Shown piece after piece: positions 48,373-60,334 of a DNA stretch of 64,000 nucleotides. This DNA is from Dimorphilus gyrociliatus (Eukaryota; Annelida; Polychaeta; Dinophilidae). The stretch is taken from NCBI GenBank assembly GCA_904063045.1, contig CAJFCJ010000005.1:3935689-3999688 (forward strand), given 5' to 3'. The translations under genes were made by a program, and so were the position numbers. Positions within the stretch are counted from its first letter, which is position 1; each line of letters begins with the position of its first letter. The notes under the pieces were generated by a model. It did no database searches. It had not been told where the DNA came from and was given only the letters and a program-made list of their open reading frames with translations.

Positions 48373-49899
48373 CTATATGATTTCATGAACAACTACAGAT
48401 AAATTTGTTATATTTTTTGTATATAAAGTTCCATTACTTGTTAATTGTATTTCCCCTGGACTAAAGTTTAATTTCAAGTTATTCTGTTTCACCAGTTCAT
48501 TATCGAAAGCTTGAATTTGTGATTGTCCATTTTTAGTTAATAGGAAGCCTTCTCTTGGTAAATGTATTACTGAGTATACTTCGAAAGGTGAAGTTGACCA
48601 AGGTAGTATTCTGACTACACTTCCTGATTTCTTAGTATACATAACTAGACAGTTATTTCCTACACCAATAACATTTCCATCACTTAGTACGCAGGCTGTA
48701 AGAGTTAAATTTGCTTCACCCCAGCTTTGAGTTGTCCATTCCAATTTATCGTGGAAAATAAGGCTTACCGTTTGATTCTTCTTCTGAGGAGAAGATAAAA
48801 CGGCAATAGATACTTTTGCATCGTCCCTTACAAAGAGTCTCCATGCATTATCCACCTGGCATATTGAATTATACTTGATATTCATTGAATTTTTTAAATT
48901 AGACTTAAGTATACGTTTATTGCCTTCATCTATTGCGTAAATTGTATCATTTACTGTTATAGAAAAGTCGGTAATGAGCTTTGAGATGAACGTTTGTTTA
49001 CGTTGGCCATTCTTAAAGATTCTTATTAAGGAGCACGAATTTTTTGAATAAACAATTTGAACTAAACCATCATTCAAATATTTACAATGATTATACTCAG
49101 CAGATATTGATGCTATTTTACGAAATTTATGTATAGTTTCTAATGTAGGTTGACACCTTTTTATTTTTCGATCGTCGCCACTTTCGGGTTTTTTGGCGAG
49201 ATCAAAATTCAATGCTAGGAAAGACTGTTTAGTTGAGAAACCCTTTATAAAATTATCAGATTTTTTCTCCATTTCTTTCTCGTCAATATGATTGCTTTGA
49301 ATCTCTCTCCTTAATTTCTTAATCTCATTAATCTTGCGTGAATTATACTCTTCTATCTCGTCGTTAAGGTGTCCAACCTTCTCCTCTATCCTTTTATAGC
49401 AATCGTCTTCTGTTTCTTTTAATCTTTGGCGTAACAATTCCACTTCTTCTTCAATGCGTCGTTCGTAAATATCCAGTTTAAGAGAGTAGGCCTCAATAGC
49501 TTTTTTAGTTTCCATTTTATAGTGACTGGAAAAGACTATCCGACATTTGGGTGGTTTGTGTTTATCAAGACAATTCAAACATAAAATATCACTCTTACAA
49601 ACTGAGCAAATTATAGTGGGACTGATATGAGTTGTGTTGTGAATAGAGCACGCTGATTTATTGGTAGATTTTTCTGAATTGATTGTTGAAGAACGCCTGG
49701 GCAAGCCATAAATTCCTTTAGCAGACAGCCTTACTTTATTTTTACAAACTGGGCAACAAATTTCGTTATTCGATTGATCAGTATCCAGTTGATCGAGACA
49801 TTGCAGACAAAAATTGTGCTGACACGGTAAAATTCTAGGTTGTCTTTTATCCATAGATTGGGTACATATTCCACATAGCAGCTGTGTATTCGACTCCAT
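48373..49899 (-). CDS. TRIM-type protein: RING, B-box, coiled coil, C-terminal beta region; intronless
   Basis: One frame of 508 residues. The RING is at 9-53 (CGICTQSM, LPCQHNFCLQCLDQL, CCPVCKNKV). A B-box-like zinc module is at 83-120 (CSIHNTTH, CSVCKSDILCLNCLDKH). A long coiled coil follows (about 130-215, DIYERRIEEEVELLRQRL onward). The C-terminal 250 residues have repeating short beta-like segments (SLIRIFKNGQ, ILPWSTSPFEVY, FLLTKNGQSQIQAF), compatible with an NHL-like propeller as in TRIM2/3/71, though the NHL consensus is weak. Probably a ubiquitin ligase. No introns. Confidence 0.87.
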   Translation of the reverse strand: MESNTQLLCGICTQSMDKRQPRILPCQHNFCLQCLDQLDTDQSNNEICCPVCKNKVRLSAKGIYGLPRRSSTINSEKSTNKSACSIHNTTHISPTIICSVCKSDILCLNCLDKHKPPKCRIVFSSHYKMETKKAIEAYSLKLDIYERRIEEEVELLRQRLKETEDDCYKRIEEKVGHLNDEIEEYNSRKINEIKKLRREIQSNHIDEKEMEKKSDNFIKGFSTKQSFLALNFDLAKKPESGDDRKIKRCQPTLETIHKFRKIASISAEYNHCKYLNDGLVQIVYSKNSCSLIRIFKNGQRKQTFISKLITDFSITVNDTIYAIDEGNKRILKSNLKNSMNIKYNSICQVDNAWRLFVRDDAKVSIAVLSSPQKKNQTVSLIFHDKLEWTTQSWGEANLTLTACVLSDGNVIGVGNNCLVMYTKKSGSVVRILPWSTSPFEVYSVIHLPREGFLLTKNGQSQIQAFDNELVKQNNLKLNFSPGEIQLTSNGTLYTKNITNLSVVVHEII

Positions 49900-50759
49900 T
49901 TTTACCGCCTTTGATATCGAAAGTACAATATGATTTCTTTTCTCTCTATAGAAAAAACCAATCGAGTAGAGATAAATGTTGTTTATATGCTCATGGCCGA
50001 GTCATTATGCATAGAACTTTCGCAATTCATTATTGATTTTATATGCAGTCAGAAACTGGTAAAAGAACATACAAGCTTTTTTCTTGTTCTCAATCAATTG
50101 TAAAATAATTATTATTAACATAAATTATAACAAACATTCGAATCAATTTTTACCTATACATGACCTATATATACAGTATATATAACTATTTACATTTAAT
50201 TGATTACCTGTCCAAAATCAACTATACATATTGCTCTCAGTTAATGAAACTATATACGCTACTTAAAAACATTGTACTATTTAGCATATTTCTTTCGTGC
50301 CAATAGATTCTCTAGTTAATTAAACCTCTTTTTTGCATATGTATCAACAACAGCCTAAATGGAATCTATTACAAAAGCTATTTATTACATCTTGTTAGAA
50401 CTTATATTACCATTTCCTTATTATATTGTACCCTTTCACTAAGGATTGTTGTTATAAAAGTGAATACAATATGCACTTACTTATGTTGAATATTTTTATT
50501 ATATTAGATGGTAGAAACTTTAGAATTACATTTTCTAAATATACCTTTTTAAGTACACAGGTGAAATAATTTAATTAATTCTTTAATTTAAAATGGTTTA
50601 GGGATAATCTCCTGATTCCAAAGATTAGTATATCCTTTCATAAATTAATCTATTCCAAATGTTGGAATAAAATTAAAAAATGCTGAAATTACGTGTATAT
50701 AAACGGTTTTAAGAGGGCTAAATGATACAGTAACCATTTGCTACGAACCTGATAACACA
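49900..50759. other. Intergenic region
   Basis: AT-rich; no exon seen. The end may hold the promoter of the metalloprotease gene starting at 50760. Confidence 0.5.
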
Positions 50760-53700
50760 ATGAACTGGCAAAGAAAAATGCTCAGTTCAATTATTTTTAT
50801 TTTATATTTAGGCGTCTCTTTCGGATTAGACGTCTGTATTAAACATGTTATTTAAAAAACAACACAAGTTTATATTAATAAATTTCTCATTAATTTCTTT
50901 TTTTCTTTGTTTTTCTCCTTCTTTAGGATCCTTTGTTTAATAAAAAGAAGTATTTGGAGCTGTCAGTTGTTTGCGATAAAGGATGTGTAAGCGTCTAATT
51001 TACTTCCTTAATCCTTTAATAATTACATAAAGTTTCGTTGATTTCCTTATAGTATTCGCTTTTAGTGAGGGGAGGACAAGATCCTGTTCAACATATGTAC
51101 AAACTAATTAGCGAAACTGAAAAGGCAAATAGTTTAAATTGTCGCTATTTAATCGTGAAATAGAATGATTGTTTATAGATAATGGCTCAATTAAATGTTC
51201 AATTGATTGTTACGGATATTGAAATTTGGAATGCGAAAAATATGATTCCTTTTAATGCTGATCTTAAGACTTATATGTTAGGAATGAGAGATTATAGGGA
51301 AGAGTCCTTGAACTTGAAAAGATGGTCCGACGCTACCTTGCTTGTTACGTAATGAATTTTTATTTATTTATCTAATTTTGTAGCGATTTAATGAATTTTC
51401 TTTTCTTTTAAGAGGATACATCTTCCGATCGGAGCTTGGATGGTATATGTTCGACGCTGTCTGCAGCAAGGGAGACGCAGTTGGAGTTGTTAGACTAAGA
51501 GGCTCTAGATTATCAAAACTCGAAGCTGTTCTTACTGCTCACGAACTTGGTCATGGACTTGGTCTAAATCACGACGAAACTGGTATAAAAACTATTCATA
51601 TGACTGTTATTATTAAAATGTTCAAAACTGAAAATTCTTAGGTAAAGACTGCTGCGAATCCGGAGATGGAAACTGTGTTATGGCTCCTATAGTGTAAATT
51701 TTTCAATTTGAAATAACGTTATTAAAGAAGAGTATCATTTTCATTTCTTTTACAACATTATAGGAGAAGTTCAAATGCAAAATTCGGTAGATGCAGTATC
51801 GAAAGATTTGCCTATCATATAAGACAACCATATAGAACTTGCCTATTTGATAAACCAACTTATGTAAGTCTTATGTTAGATGTTTAACAATTACTAATTA
51901 ATAATTATTAATCTTCTTTTTACAGGCTATGAACGTTAATCGACCAAATAAGTGCGGAAATGGTGTTGTAGATGAGAATGAAGAATGTGATTGCGGAGCT
52001 GTTAATACTCTCTAAAATCTCTTTTCTTCTTTTATCTCTTTTTATTTATTGTGCTTTTCAATGTTTTTTTAACAGAGTAATCTTAATAATTGCGCTACAT
52101 GCTGCGATATGACGACGTGCAAACTTTCCACCGGAAGTGCCTGTTACGAAGGAGATTGTTGCGATACATCTACTTGTCAAGTAAAGATAATATTTTAATA
52201 TCTATTATATGCTTATACGATGTTTAATTAAAATAGTTTCAACCATCTACGCATACCTGTAAACAGTCGGTTGGAGATTGCGATATTGCAGATAAATGTT
52301 CCGGTTCTTCTGCACAGTGTATCGATACTTTTAAATCGAATGGTCATGATTGTTCCGATAAACAGGGAGAGGTACATATTAAGATAAAAGAAAAATAACA
52401 ACCATGGAAGAATGCATATAATTAAAACTTATATAATTTATACAAATAGAAAGGTTATTGCCTTAGCGGAATTTGTTCTACAAAGACGATGGCGTGTCAA
52501 GCAGCTTGGAATTCTGGTTATTTTCACTTAATATTTAATAAATTCATTTTGTTGATTTTTTTCTATAAAAAGATTATAAGGCGGCACATGACTCTTGCTA
52601 CAGAACATCATTAAACTGGGCTAGTGAAATGAGTCATTGCGGTAGTCCGCAAAGCGACGTCTATTCAAAGTGTACAACTGGAACGTTAGTTTTTTTTTCG
52701 ACATTATTCTTTCTATTAATTATTTATTATTAATATTTTACTATTCTAAAGGGAAAACAATTTTCAATGCGGTTTGCTTCAATGCGATTCTGATAACACA
52801 AACTACGTCCTAGAAATACAAGGTTCTCAACGCGCTCAATCATATCGTGCTGGTGACAAAAGATGCTTGTTTGTATTATAAAAACGTTATAAATAAAAGC
52901 GATTTCACGATCTTCTTATTAGATTTATACAACATGGTGGCTGGGATATGGAAGTTGGTAAAGGTTCTGGACCCTATATGGTTCCTGATGGTACTAAATG
53001 TGGTGACGGAAAGGCTTGCTATAAACAAGCTTGTTTGGATAAGAGTCAGGCCTATGATATGATTGTAAGTGAAATTGAAAATCTCTAATAGTTCCGAGAT
53101 CTAAATTAATAATTTAGTTGAGGCATTTGAAATAAAAGTTGTTCTTTTTTTGTATAGAAAAGTGCTAAGGAACAGAATACCGCCTCTACTTCCATTTGCG
53201 GTAATGGCGTAAAAGAGGATGGGGAAGAATGTGACTGTGGCGCAACACAATGTGGTTGCTGCAATCAAAGAACATGTAAACTTGAAAAAGTTGGTTCAAA
53301 ATGTCTAACGAATGATTGTAAAGTTTGTGATGGAGCTTCAATCCATGTTTGTAAATTAAATATATATTGTATATATATTATTGTTTTTCAAAATCCTAAT
53401 ATGAATTATTGTTCATTCAAAGTGTCCAAGTGCAGCAAATTACAACAGAGCAAACTTCGAAAAATGTGATTCTGAAAATGGCCAATGCTTTAAAGGTCTT
53501 TGTAGGTCATTGAGACAAACTTGTAAGAAATATTTTGGAGAATCAGGTAGATATTTGATTATATTTTAGACAATTTTCTATATTTATACATACATATTTC
53601 TATCGCCAGCCGAACCTGATCTCCAACAGATCAAGAGAAATGCATTGCCTGGTAATTATCTGTTCAATGGCGGAGGATTTTTGATATTAAGTTCAGCTGG

Positions 53701-54253
53701 AAAAGTTTACAGATATTACGAATTTAAGCCAACAAATGGAGATGGGTAATAAACATCATTTTAAATTGATTATTGTTGAATAAAATATTGACTTTTATGA
53801 TTTATTACATAAAGAGTTTGCGGTGTTGTTCATTGTATTTTACCATACGGTACTAACCCGAAAATAAGTAATTACCCAACAAGAGGATATACTTCAAGGC
53901 GATCATCAAGTTATCCAACAAAGTAAGTTCTACTTTAAGTCAATTTTATAATCAATTTTTCTCTATGCTATCGTTTTAAAAAATTTAGGATGGCTTACTT
54001 TTCGAATTTATCACCATTTTCTATTCGAGGAGTGTCTCATAGAATCTACTACCCTCTTATGAATGAAATGGGAGCACCATGCAAAACGAATACTGGAGCA
54101 AGTGGAGTAAGACAAACTATTTCCCTTTAATTAGTTTTTCAATTAATACGCAATCTTCTTTCTTTATTTCAGTATTGTTGGCCTTGGTTTAGACGACTTG
54201 ATACTATGTCTAGGATTGTTAAATACTACTATTCTGAATGCTTACCTATTTAA
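50760..54253 (+). CDS. Secreted ADAM-like metalloprotease with two disintegrin modules
   Basis: Twenty exons: 50760-50846, 50927-50986, 51053-51124, 51179-51348, 51413-51582, 51642-51693, 51764-51863, 51926-52000, 52076-52180, 52237-52371, 52450-52516, 52573-52684, 52752-52868, 52923-53064, 53158-53346, 53423-53546, 53610-53745, 53815-53922, 53989-54106, 54173-54253. All phases agree; 739 residues. A signal peptide (SSIIFILYLGVSFG) leads almost directly into a reprolysin domain (KKKYLELSVVCDKG). The zinc site is HELGHGLGLNHDE (H173-H183) and the Met-turn is CVMAP. A disintegrin module starts at CGNGVVDENEECDCG (247), a cysteine-rich region follows, and a second disintegrin-like module starts at CGNGVKEDGEECDCG (502). 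The last 170 residues are an unrecognised domain. There is no transmembrane helix and no visible prodomain or cysteine switch. Intron 3 (51125-51178, 54 bases) has a GC donor. The end of exon 1 is the least certain junction. Confidence 0.88.
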
Positions 54254-56175
54254 GTAAAGAAAAATTACTTAATAGAATTCGGAATCAATTTAAAATTGTA
54301 TATATAGTATAATGGTTATTGGACGCACTACTGTATATGTTCTATATAAACATACATAAAAAATGAAAGATCTCTCCATGTTCAGTGAATAAAATGATGT
54401 CAAAATGTTAATTAAACTGGAATTACGTAATCATTTTCACAGATTTCAACTACGAAAAATTATTATTTAAATAATCTTTCAACTAAAATGAAGAAATAAT
54501 TAACCTTTGATTTATGTTATAGAAGCGATTATCTCTATCTTTCTTTTCTTTCTCCTTGAGTTTGTTCTCTTTTATTACGCATGTAAGAAAAAAGTGTCCT
54601 TAAATTAAAACTATATTAAAGGACATGTTATAGCATGCCATTCAAGGACTAGTTGGCTTATTTCAAATTAGTTAGAAATCTCATGCAGAAAAAAGCCCCC
54701 TCAGCATTTTTTATTTAGGATTAAAATGCTATTATCATTAAGAATGTCAATGTTGAAGGGCAATAGAAGATATATTAGATAGTAAACAATATTTGAAAAG
54801 CACAAACAAATTGAAAACTGATCATTTAACGGGATACTTGACATAATTATTTGACTAGTCCTATAGGACAGACAGTAAAAGTTAAAATATACATTAATAA
54901 TATATTCTATTGACGTTTATGGTTTATGCAAATTACGAAGATTATTAGAAAATTCTTATTAAATATTGAACGACAAAATAAAATATTATAGTCTATATAA
55001 CCTAATTAAAAGAGACCTGATTTTGGATATATTACATTAAAATAAATGAGGCAAAAAACAACGTAGATAAAGCTTTTGAAATGTTAGAATGGAATATTTA
55101 TATCATCGATGTTAGGTCAAAACTATATCACATTTTTTGCTGACATAAGCTAATAGAGGGAAACTAACTTTATTTTATTAATATACCAAATACTGCGCAT
55201 TGTAATATTCCGTCTCATTTTTTTTAAATAGTTAACTATGCCTAAATATTAAGGGAAAAAAAGCAATTAGCCTATAAGAGTTGTGCTTTTACTAAAGTAT
55301 ATTTGCATATTTATATTAGTCGATATCAGTATTAAAAGCTAAACACCTTTCTATTCAATATTTAGGAGTTTTTATAGTAGGTGAACTATGATATAAAAAT
55401 AAATCGAAAAAATCACCTTAAATCGTATTTTTCTAGGCCTAGCAAATAGTCATTTTGGCTTAAAGGCTGCTTGTGTAGAGCATAAGAAAGAAAAGGCAAA
55501 ATAAACGCTAAAGATTATTGGAATATTTAAATCTATTTTCGATTAGAATTAGTACTCAGGCAAACTGAAAATGAAATAATTAACCTTCAAGAAATTAATA
55601 GGTTTGTAACGTCTGAAATTATATACTTTATTACTGTACTCATTACAATTAATCGAAAGAAAGTAACGTTAGAAATAAAAGTATTTATACAATCTATAAT
55701 ACACCTGTTGAAATATAGGGAAGGGTAACGAAATGAGTAAAAATATTCCAAATGGTGATTGACAGAAAGAGTTAGAAAGAGGGAGAGAGAGAGAAAGAGG
55801 AGGGAAAAAGAAAAAAACGAGAACAGAATTGAGCGTCGAGTTTCAAACTGTTCGATACTGTTTCCATAACCACGAATAAATAATAAATATTCATAGAATT
55901 CACTGTAGCTGAATCAACTGCTTTTTTTTCCCGCTTTTCGAGAAACAATAAATAGAGGGCATATGAGAGAGCTCGAGTACAAAACACTTACAAACCTGTG
56001 TTCACCGTCTATAATTTTCGTTCTAAATGGATAGATAGATTCTTGCGGAAAGAGAGTGTAATTGAAGGAGTGAGTAAGAAAGAGAGAGAGAGAGAGCGGG
56101 AACGAAAGGAGAAGTAAAGCAGGAGTTAAATCCTTTGGTAAGAACAGGTAGAAAGAAAGTAGAAGAACATACAAA
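54254..56175. other. 1.9-kb intergenic region
   Basis: AT-rich, no exon seen. A (GA)n run near 56079-56098 and purine-rich sequence precede the next start codon at 56176. The minus-strand frames at 55772-56192 are translations of this purine-rich low-complexity sequence. Confidence 0.55.
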
Positions 56176-58803
56176 ATGGATACGTTTACCAAAATGGAAA
56201 CAAACAGCTTTTCGGATAAAGAAGAATATGAGATAAGATCATCTAAATCAACGGATTGCGGGTATTTTTTTTAATTATTAGATGTCATAATTATCTTATT
56301 TTATCTTTAATGTACTTCAGGTCAAACAGAAATAGAGCAAAGTTATTCTTAGTTGTTATCATAAGCTTTGTAATTGCCGCTATTATTGTTTTAATAGTTG
56401 TCGGTGAGTTAATTTCTAAGAAAGATATCCTATCTTAACAAGCAATTATACAATATATACATATATAATATGTATAATATTTTTGTATTTCTTTCAGTAA
56501 CTAGAGCTGAAAGACCTGATTCTAATAGTTCGATTGGTGGAGGTAAAGATATTATATAAAAATCACTGTAACTTAGATCATAGATTTCGTACTCTTTTTA
56601 CTTATTCTTTCTCCTTTTCTTTTTCTTTCAATCCTTTTATTTTTTACATTTAATTACGATTTCTTTGAATTTATCAACAATTCATGTAAACATTTTGTTT
56701 TTGTTAATTACCAATTAACAGTAAAATGCAGTTCGTGTAAATCTAATGGTAAGGTTCACTCACCTGCTTTCTTTAATTTTACATTTTATTGAGTGTTTTT
56801 TTAAACTAAATAACGGAATATATAAATCATTTTCAATGCTTTTATTTAGTTTGTCACTGGATTTTATCCTTAATCATACTGTTACGTAATTTAATCGGAG
56901 GAAGGCGAGCGTTAATAAAAATATTATCACGTTTTATTTCAGATGAAGATGCCTGTACGGATGTTAGTATTATTGGCGCTGGTTTAGCAGGTTCCTACAT
57001 ATCTTGGAAATTTAGAAATTCGTCAAAAAAAGTTCATCTTTACGAAATGAGAGAGAGACTTGGAGGACGTTTACTTGACACGAATTTTATGCCATACATT
57101 AATGAAACCATACCTGTATTAAGCAATTTTATCAATCCTGAGCGAGATACCAGACTAAATAGTCTAATTAACGAATTTGGTCTAAAGATTAATAAACTAA
57201 CAGAGAGAAAAGTTTTTTATTACTTAAGGAATCACTTGAAATCTGAAAAGAATAGAAATAATGGTAATCTCCCTTATTTCTTCGACGAAGACGAAAAAGG
57301 ATTGTCTCCAGAAAGTTTACAAAAGTAAATGATTCATAATTTTCTTCTTACGTTGCCTAAAATTGCAATTTTACAGATACTATATTGAGCAAATTTTAGG
57401 ACATTCGCTAAACATATCGAATGTATCTAGTTTATGTTTACTTAAGGAAACGGATAGGAAAGTCCTTTTGTCTTCGGAGTAAGTACATGTAAACATTAGT
57501 TATTGATATACTAGAAATGGATACATTGATAAATCTTTTTTTTAATTTATGTACATTCTTTGATCTCTGTACTATTTATACAGTAGTTGTATTTAATTTG
57601 CAGCTTTTCAAACGGACTAGAAGGATACGCTTCGTCCGAAGGCATTAATTGTCTATTAGATACCTTAGGTGTAAACGCTCCAAATCCAACAAGTAGTCTT
57701 GGATACCTTGGTGAATATTTAGCCAGGGAATTTACCGATTCCCATCAATTGGACAAAGCCGATAATCTGGCCGAATTACTTGTTAAAGACTTTAAAAAAC
57801 TGTAATATTTTTGTTTAGATATTTTCTATAAATTAACAAAATTAATAAAGATAATCTTTCATTAGTTCAACGTTCTACTCGCATAAATTGGAGCAGATAG
57901 AAAAGAAAGGTGATATATTCAGGCTAAAATTTACCTTGACTGCCAATGAAAATGGGCAATTAAAGAAGCAAAAAGTAAATATTACATATATAAATATAAA
58001 GGTATGTAACGTATGTTATTATTACAATATTACTACTTTTTCTTTAGTTGAGCTTTGCTTCATGTACGAAAAGGCTTATTCTTTCCACACCGAAAAGTTC
58101 TATTGAGGATATAGAATGGAAAGGAATTAAAGATGATAAATTGTTCAAGGAAACAATGAACTCTTTAAAAACTAGAGAAATAACAACAATACATTTAATA
58201 TTTAACGAAACAATTTGGTCGGATAAATTTTCGTGGATCACAACAGATTTACCTCTTCAAAGGATATCTCAAATTCCATTTATTAGATCATTTAATATGC
58301 CTGTACTTGATCATATTAATTCCAAAGAAAATTCATCTTCATCCCACTTGAATAACAATTCTACTACTGCTCCACCTTCGGGAAATTATCAAACACCTCA
58401 ACCTGTACAAAGTGATGAAAAATTGTATTTATTATCCATAGACAGCCACGAGAAGTTTTTTACATATTGGGAAAGCTTGAAGACTGACGACGAACTGTTG
58501 AATCATATAAAGATTCATCTTAGTCGTATATTCTCTGTAGATAGAAATGCCATACCAGATCCATTATATATGAGAAGAGCTACGTCAGGGAGTAAATTCC
58601 CATTCTATAGTAATAAATACTTATGGAATAAGAAAGTAGATTGGTGCCATATTAGAAAAGCCATGTTTAGACCAGTATCTCATGAACAAATATTCATTGT
58701 AAATGATTCGTTTGATACTGTTCAAAATCAACAAAGTTTAGAGACGCTATTAAAGAACGCAGATGATGTCCTAGAAACGTACTTTAGTGATTTTCTAACT
58801 TAG
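56176..58803 (+). CDS. Membrane-anchored flavin amine-oxidase-like protein
   Basis: Exons 56176-56261, 56321-56403, 56498-56542, 56722-56748, 56943-57324, 57377-57478, 57604-57801, 57866-57974 and 58048-58803; 595 residues. A short cytosolic N-terminus precedes one helix (KLFLVVIISFVIAAIIVLIVV, about 35-55), so type II membrane topology is likely. Two very small exons encode a stalk (CSSC). The lumenal or outer part starts with the FAD-binding fold VSIIGAGLAGSYISW (GAGLAG at 92-97) and YEMRERLGGRLL, as in amine and L-amino-acid oxidases. The C-terminal third carries a Ser/Asn/Pro-rich insert (NSKENSSSSHLNNNSTT). The place where relatives have the GEA-QGW-EGA flavin motif reads IVNDSFDTVQNQQSLETL, so flavin binding may be weakened. 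Substrate unknown. Confidence 0.8.
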
Positions 58804-58989
58804 ATTGTTATAGATTTCACTTAATTTATTTGTTAATGTATACATAATTGTTTATTGTCGTGTTTAGCCTTGACCTTAATTAAAATGTATTATTATTGAG
58901 AAATGACATGCAAATAATATATCAATAAGTGTATATACTGTTTAAACGTTAAAAAACGAATTGAAAGAATATAAAATCAATTATGAATT

Positions 58990-59802
58990 TTAATTCTCTA
59001 TTTTCATTAAATTTTCTAGTAAATCTATATAATTTATTAACTGACTACTTTCATCGACTAGACAATAATTAAACAAGTCGTTCACTTCGGATTCGGATAG
59101 CTTTTCGCCATGATTTATCAGTAATTGTTTGAGTACCTTTTTCTCTATAAAATTACTATTTCCTGGTTTAGAAAATGATTTGAAAGCTTCCACTAAGGTA
59201 TTTTTCTCTATCCAACTTTCCGGTTTATTAAGATAAACGAACAATGCAATAATATCAACAAAATCAACGCATGCAGTAGTCAAATTTGTTAGATTAACTG
59301 ATGGGTCATTTTCTATTGGTTCAATTGTTCCTTTTCTGTATAGAAGAATAGATCCATTTTCATTGAACGAAATAAAAAGGTTAACATCTAATTCTGGTAT
59401 GGAATATTTCAGGGAAAGTAGAGCAGAAGAAAATTCTGTATCAGACGGGTTTAAGGATAACGATCTGATTATTTTTACCGCTTCCGATGGTTTTATCAGA
59501 CCATCGTTATTCCTATCGTATAAGGAATACAACTCGTAGGCTTCAAGGAGGAAATGCGAATCTAATCTATTTCCGACCAGGTCTTCTTGAATATTTTGGT
59601 ACATTGATAGGCATCTTCTACTTGGTAATCTCACGGGTTGAATACAATTAAGATCTTTAGAATCTAAAGAGTTGTTCTCTTCAACAACTAACGCATAGAA
59701 GTTTTGATCAATTAATTGACTCTCTATGCTTTCACGTATCCTACTAAAAATACTCTTTTTACTACTGGAAGTTGTTGCTGTTTTATCACTAGAATTTTTC
59801 AT
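58990..59802 (-). CDS. EF-hand calcium-binding protein, single exon
   Basis: The first ATG on the minus strand is at 59802, giving 270 residues starting MKNSSDKTATT; the open frame reaches a little further upstream but only through a GTG. One canonical EF-hand loop is present, DRNNDGLIKPSE (about residues 96-107), preceded by an amphipathic helix (FLLEAYELYSLY). A second, degenerate pair lies near the C-terminus (LVEAFKSFSKPGNSNFIEKK and ESEVNDLFNYCLVDESSQ), giving a calmodulin-like spacing. The N-terminal 80 residues are basic and serine-rich. No ortholog recognised. It converges with the flavoprotein gene, with about 186 bases between stops. Confidence 0.75.
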   Translation of the reverse strand: MKNSSDKTATTSSSKKSIFSRIRESIESQLIDQNFYALVVEENNSLDSKDLNCIQPVRLPSRRCLSMYQNIQEDLVGNRLDSHFLLEAYELYSLYDRNNDGLIKPSEAVKIIRSLSLNPSDTEFSSALLSLKYSIPELDVNLFISFNENGSILLYRKGTIEPIENDPSVNLTNLTTACVDFVDIIALFVYLNKPESWIEKNTLVEAFKSFSKPGNSNFIEKKVLKQLLINHGEKLSESEVNDLFNYCLVDESSQLINYIDLLENLMKIEN

Positions 59803-59853
59803 CCTTATTTTTGGCACGCTTTCAGCTGATAAATAAGAATAACATTTTACAAC

Positions 59854-59898
<45 letters not shown>

Positions 59899-60334
59899 TT
59901 CTCTCTATACGTATATATCTTGCTCTTGCTCTTTGTAGCAATGAAATATACTTAATTTTACAAAGGGATAGATTTGTTTGTTGGTCAAGATATTCTTATC
60001 AAATTCAAATAAAATAGTGACTACTATTAAGAAATTGGGGAATTGTCTTGCGAAACGTAAAGCATCTATCGAGAAATTATACAGCACATTATATGTCGTC
60101 CTATAATTGATGCAAATGATGAACGGTAGGTGGCGTAATTGTGTCTGACCAGTGCCTTTTCGATGAAATCTGAACATTTCTGTTTGCAACTATCTATTTA
60201 TCGATCGATGAGACAACATGGGAAAGGATAATTATTGAAAGATAACTCTGAATTAGCATCACTTTAACCTACGACCTGTTAGGTTACAATTTCTATCGAA
60301 ATACAAGAAAAATTTTCTTTCTATTTATGTTGTG
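59803..60334. other. Head-to-head interval between EF-hand gene and first receptor gene
   Basis: Holds a (TA)n tract (59868-59896) and AT-rich sequence, plus an AGGTGGCGTA word at 60128-60137. No exon seen. It probably contains promoters for both divergent genes. Confidence 0.5.
59868..59896. repeat. (TA)n microsatellite
   Basis: About 29 bases of TA repeat just upstream of the EF-hand gene. Confidence 0.88.

Noticed and set aside
55772-56192. Minus-strand ORFs before the flavoprotein gene
   Set aside because: Leu/Ser/Phe-rich translations of a GA-rich low-complexity tract that includes the 5' UTR of the next gene.
59803-59817. Extension of the EF-hand protein to 59817
   Set aside because: The codon at 59815-59817 is GTG on the minus strand; the first real ATG is at 59802.
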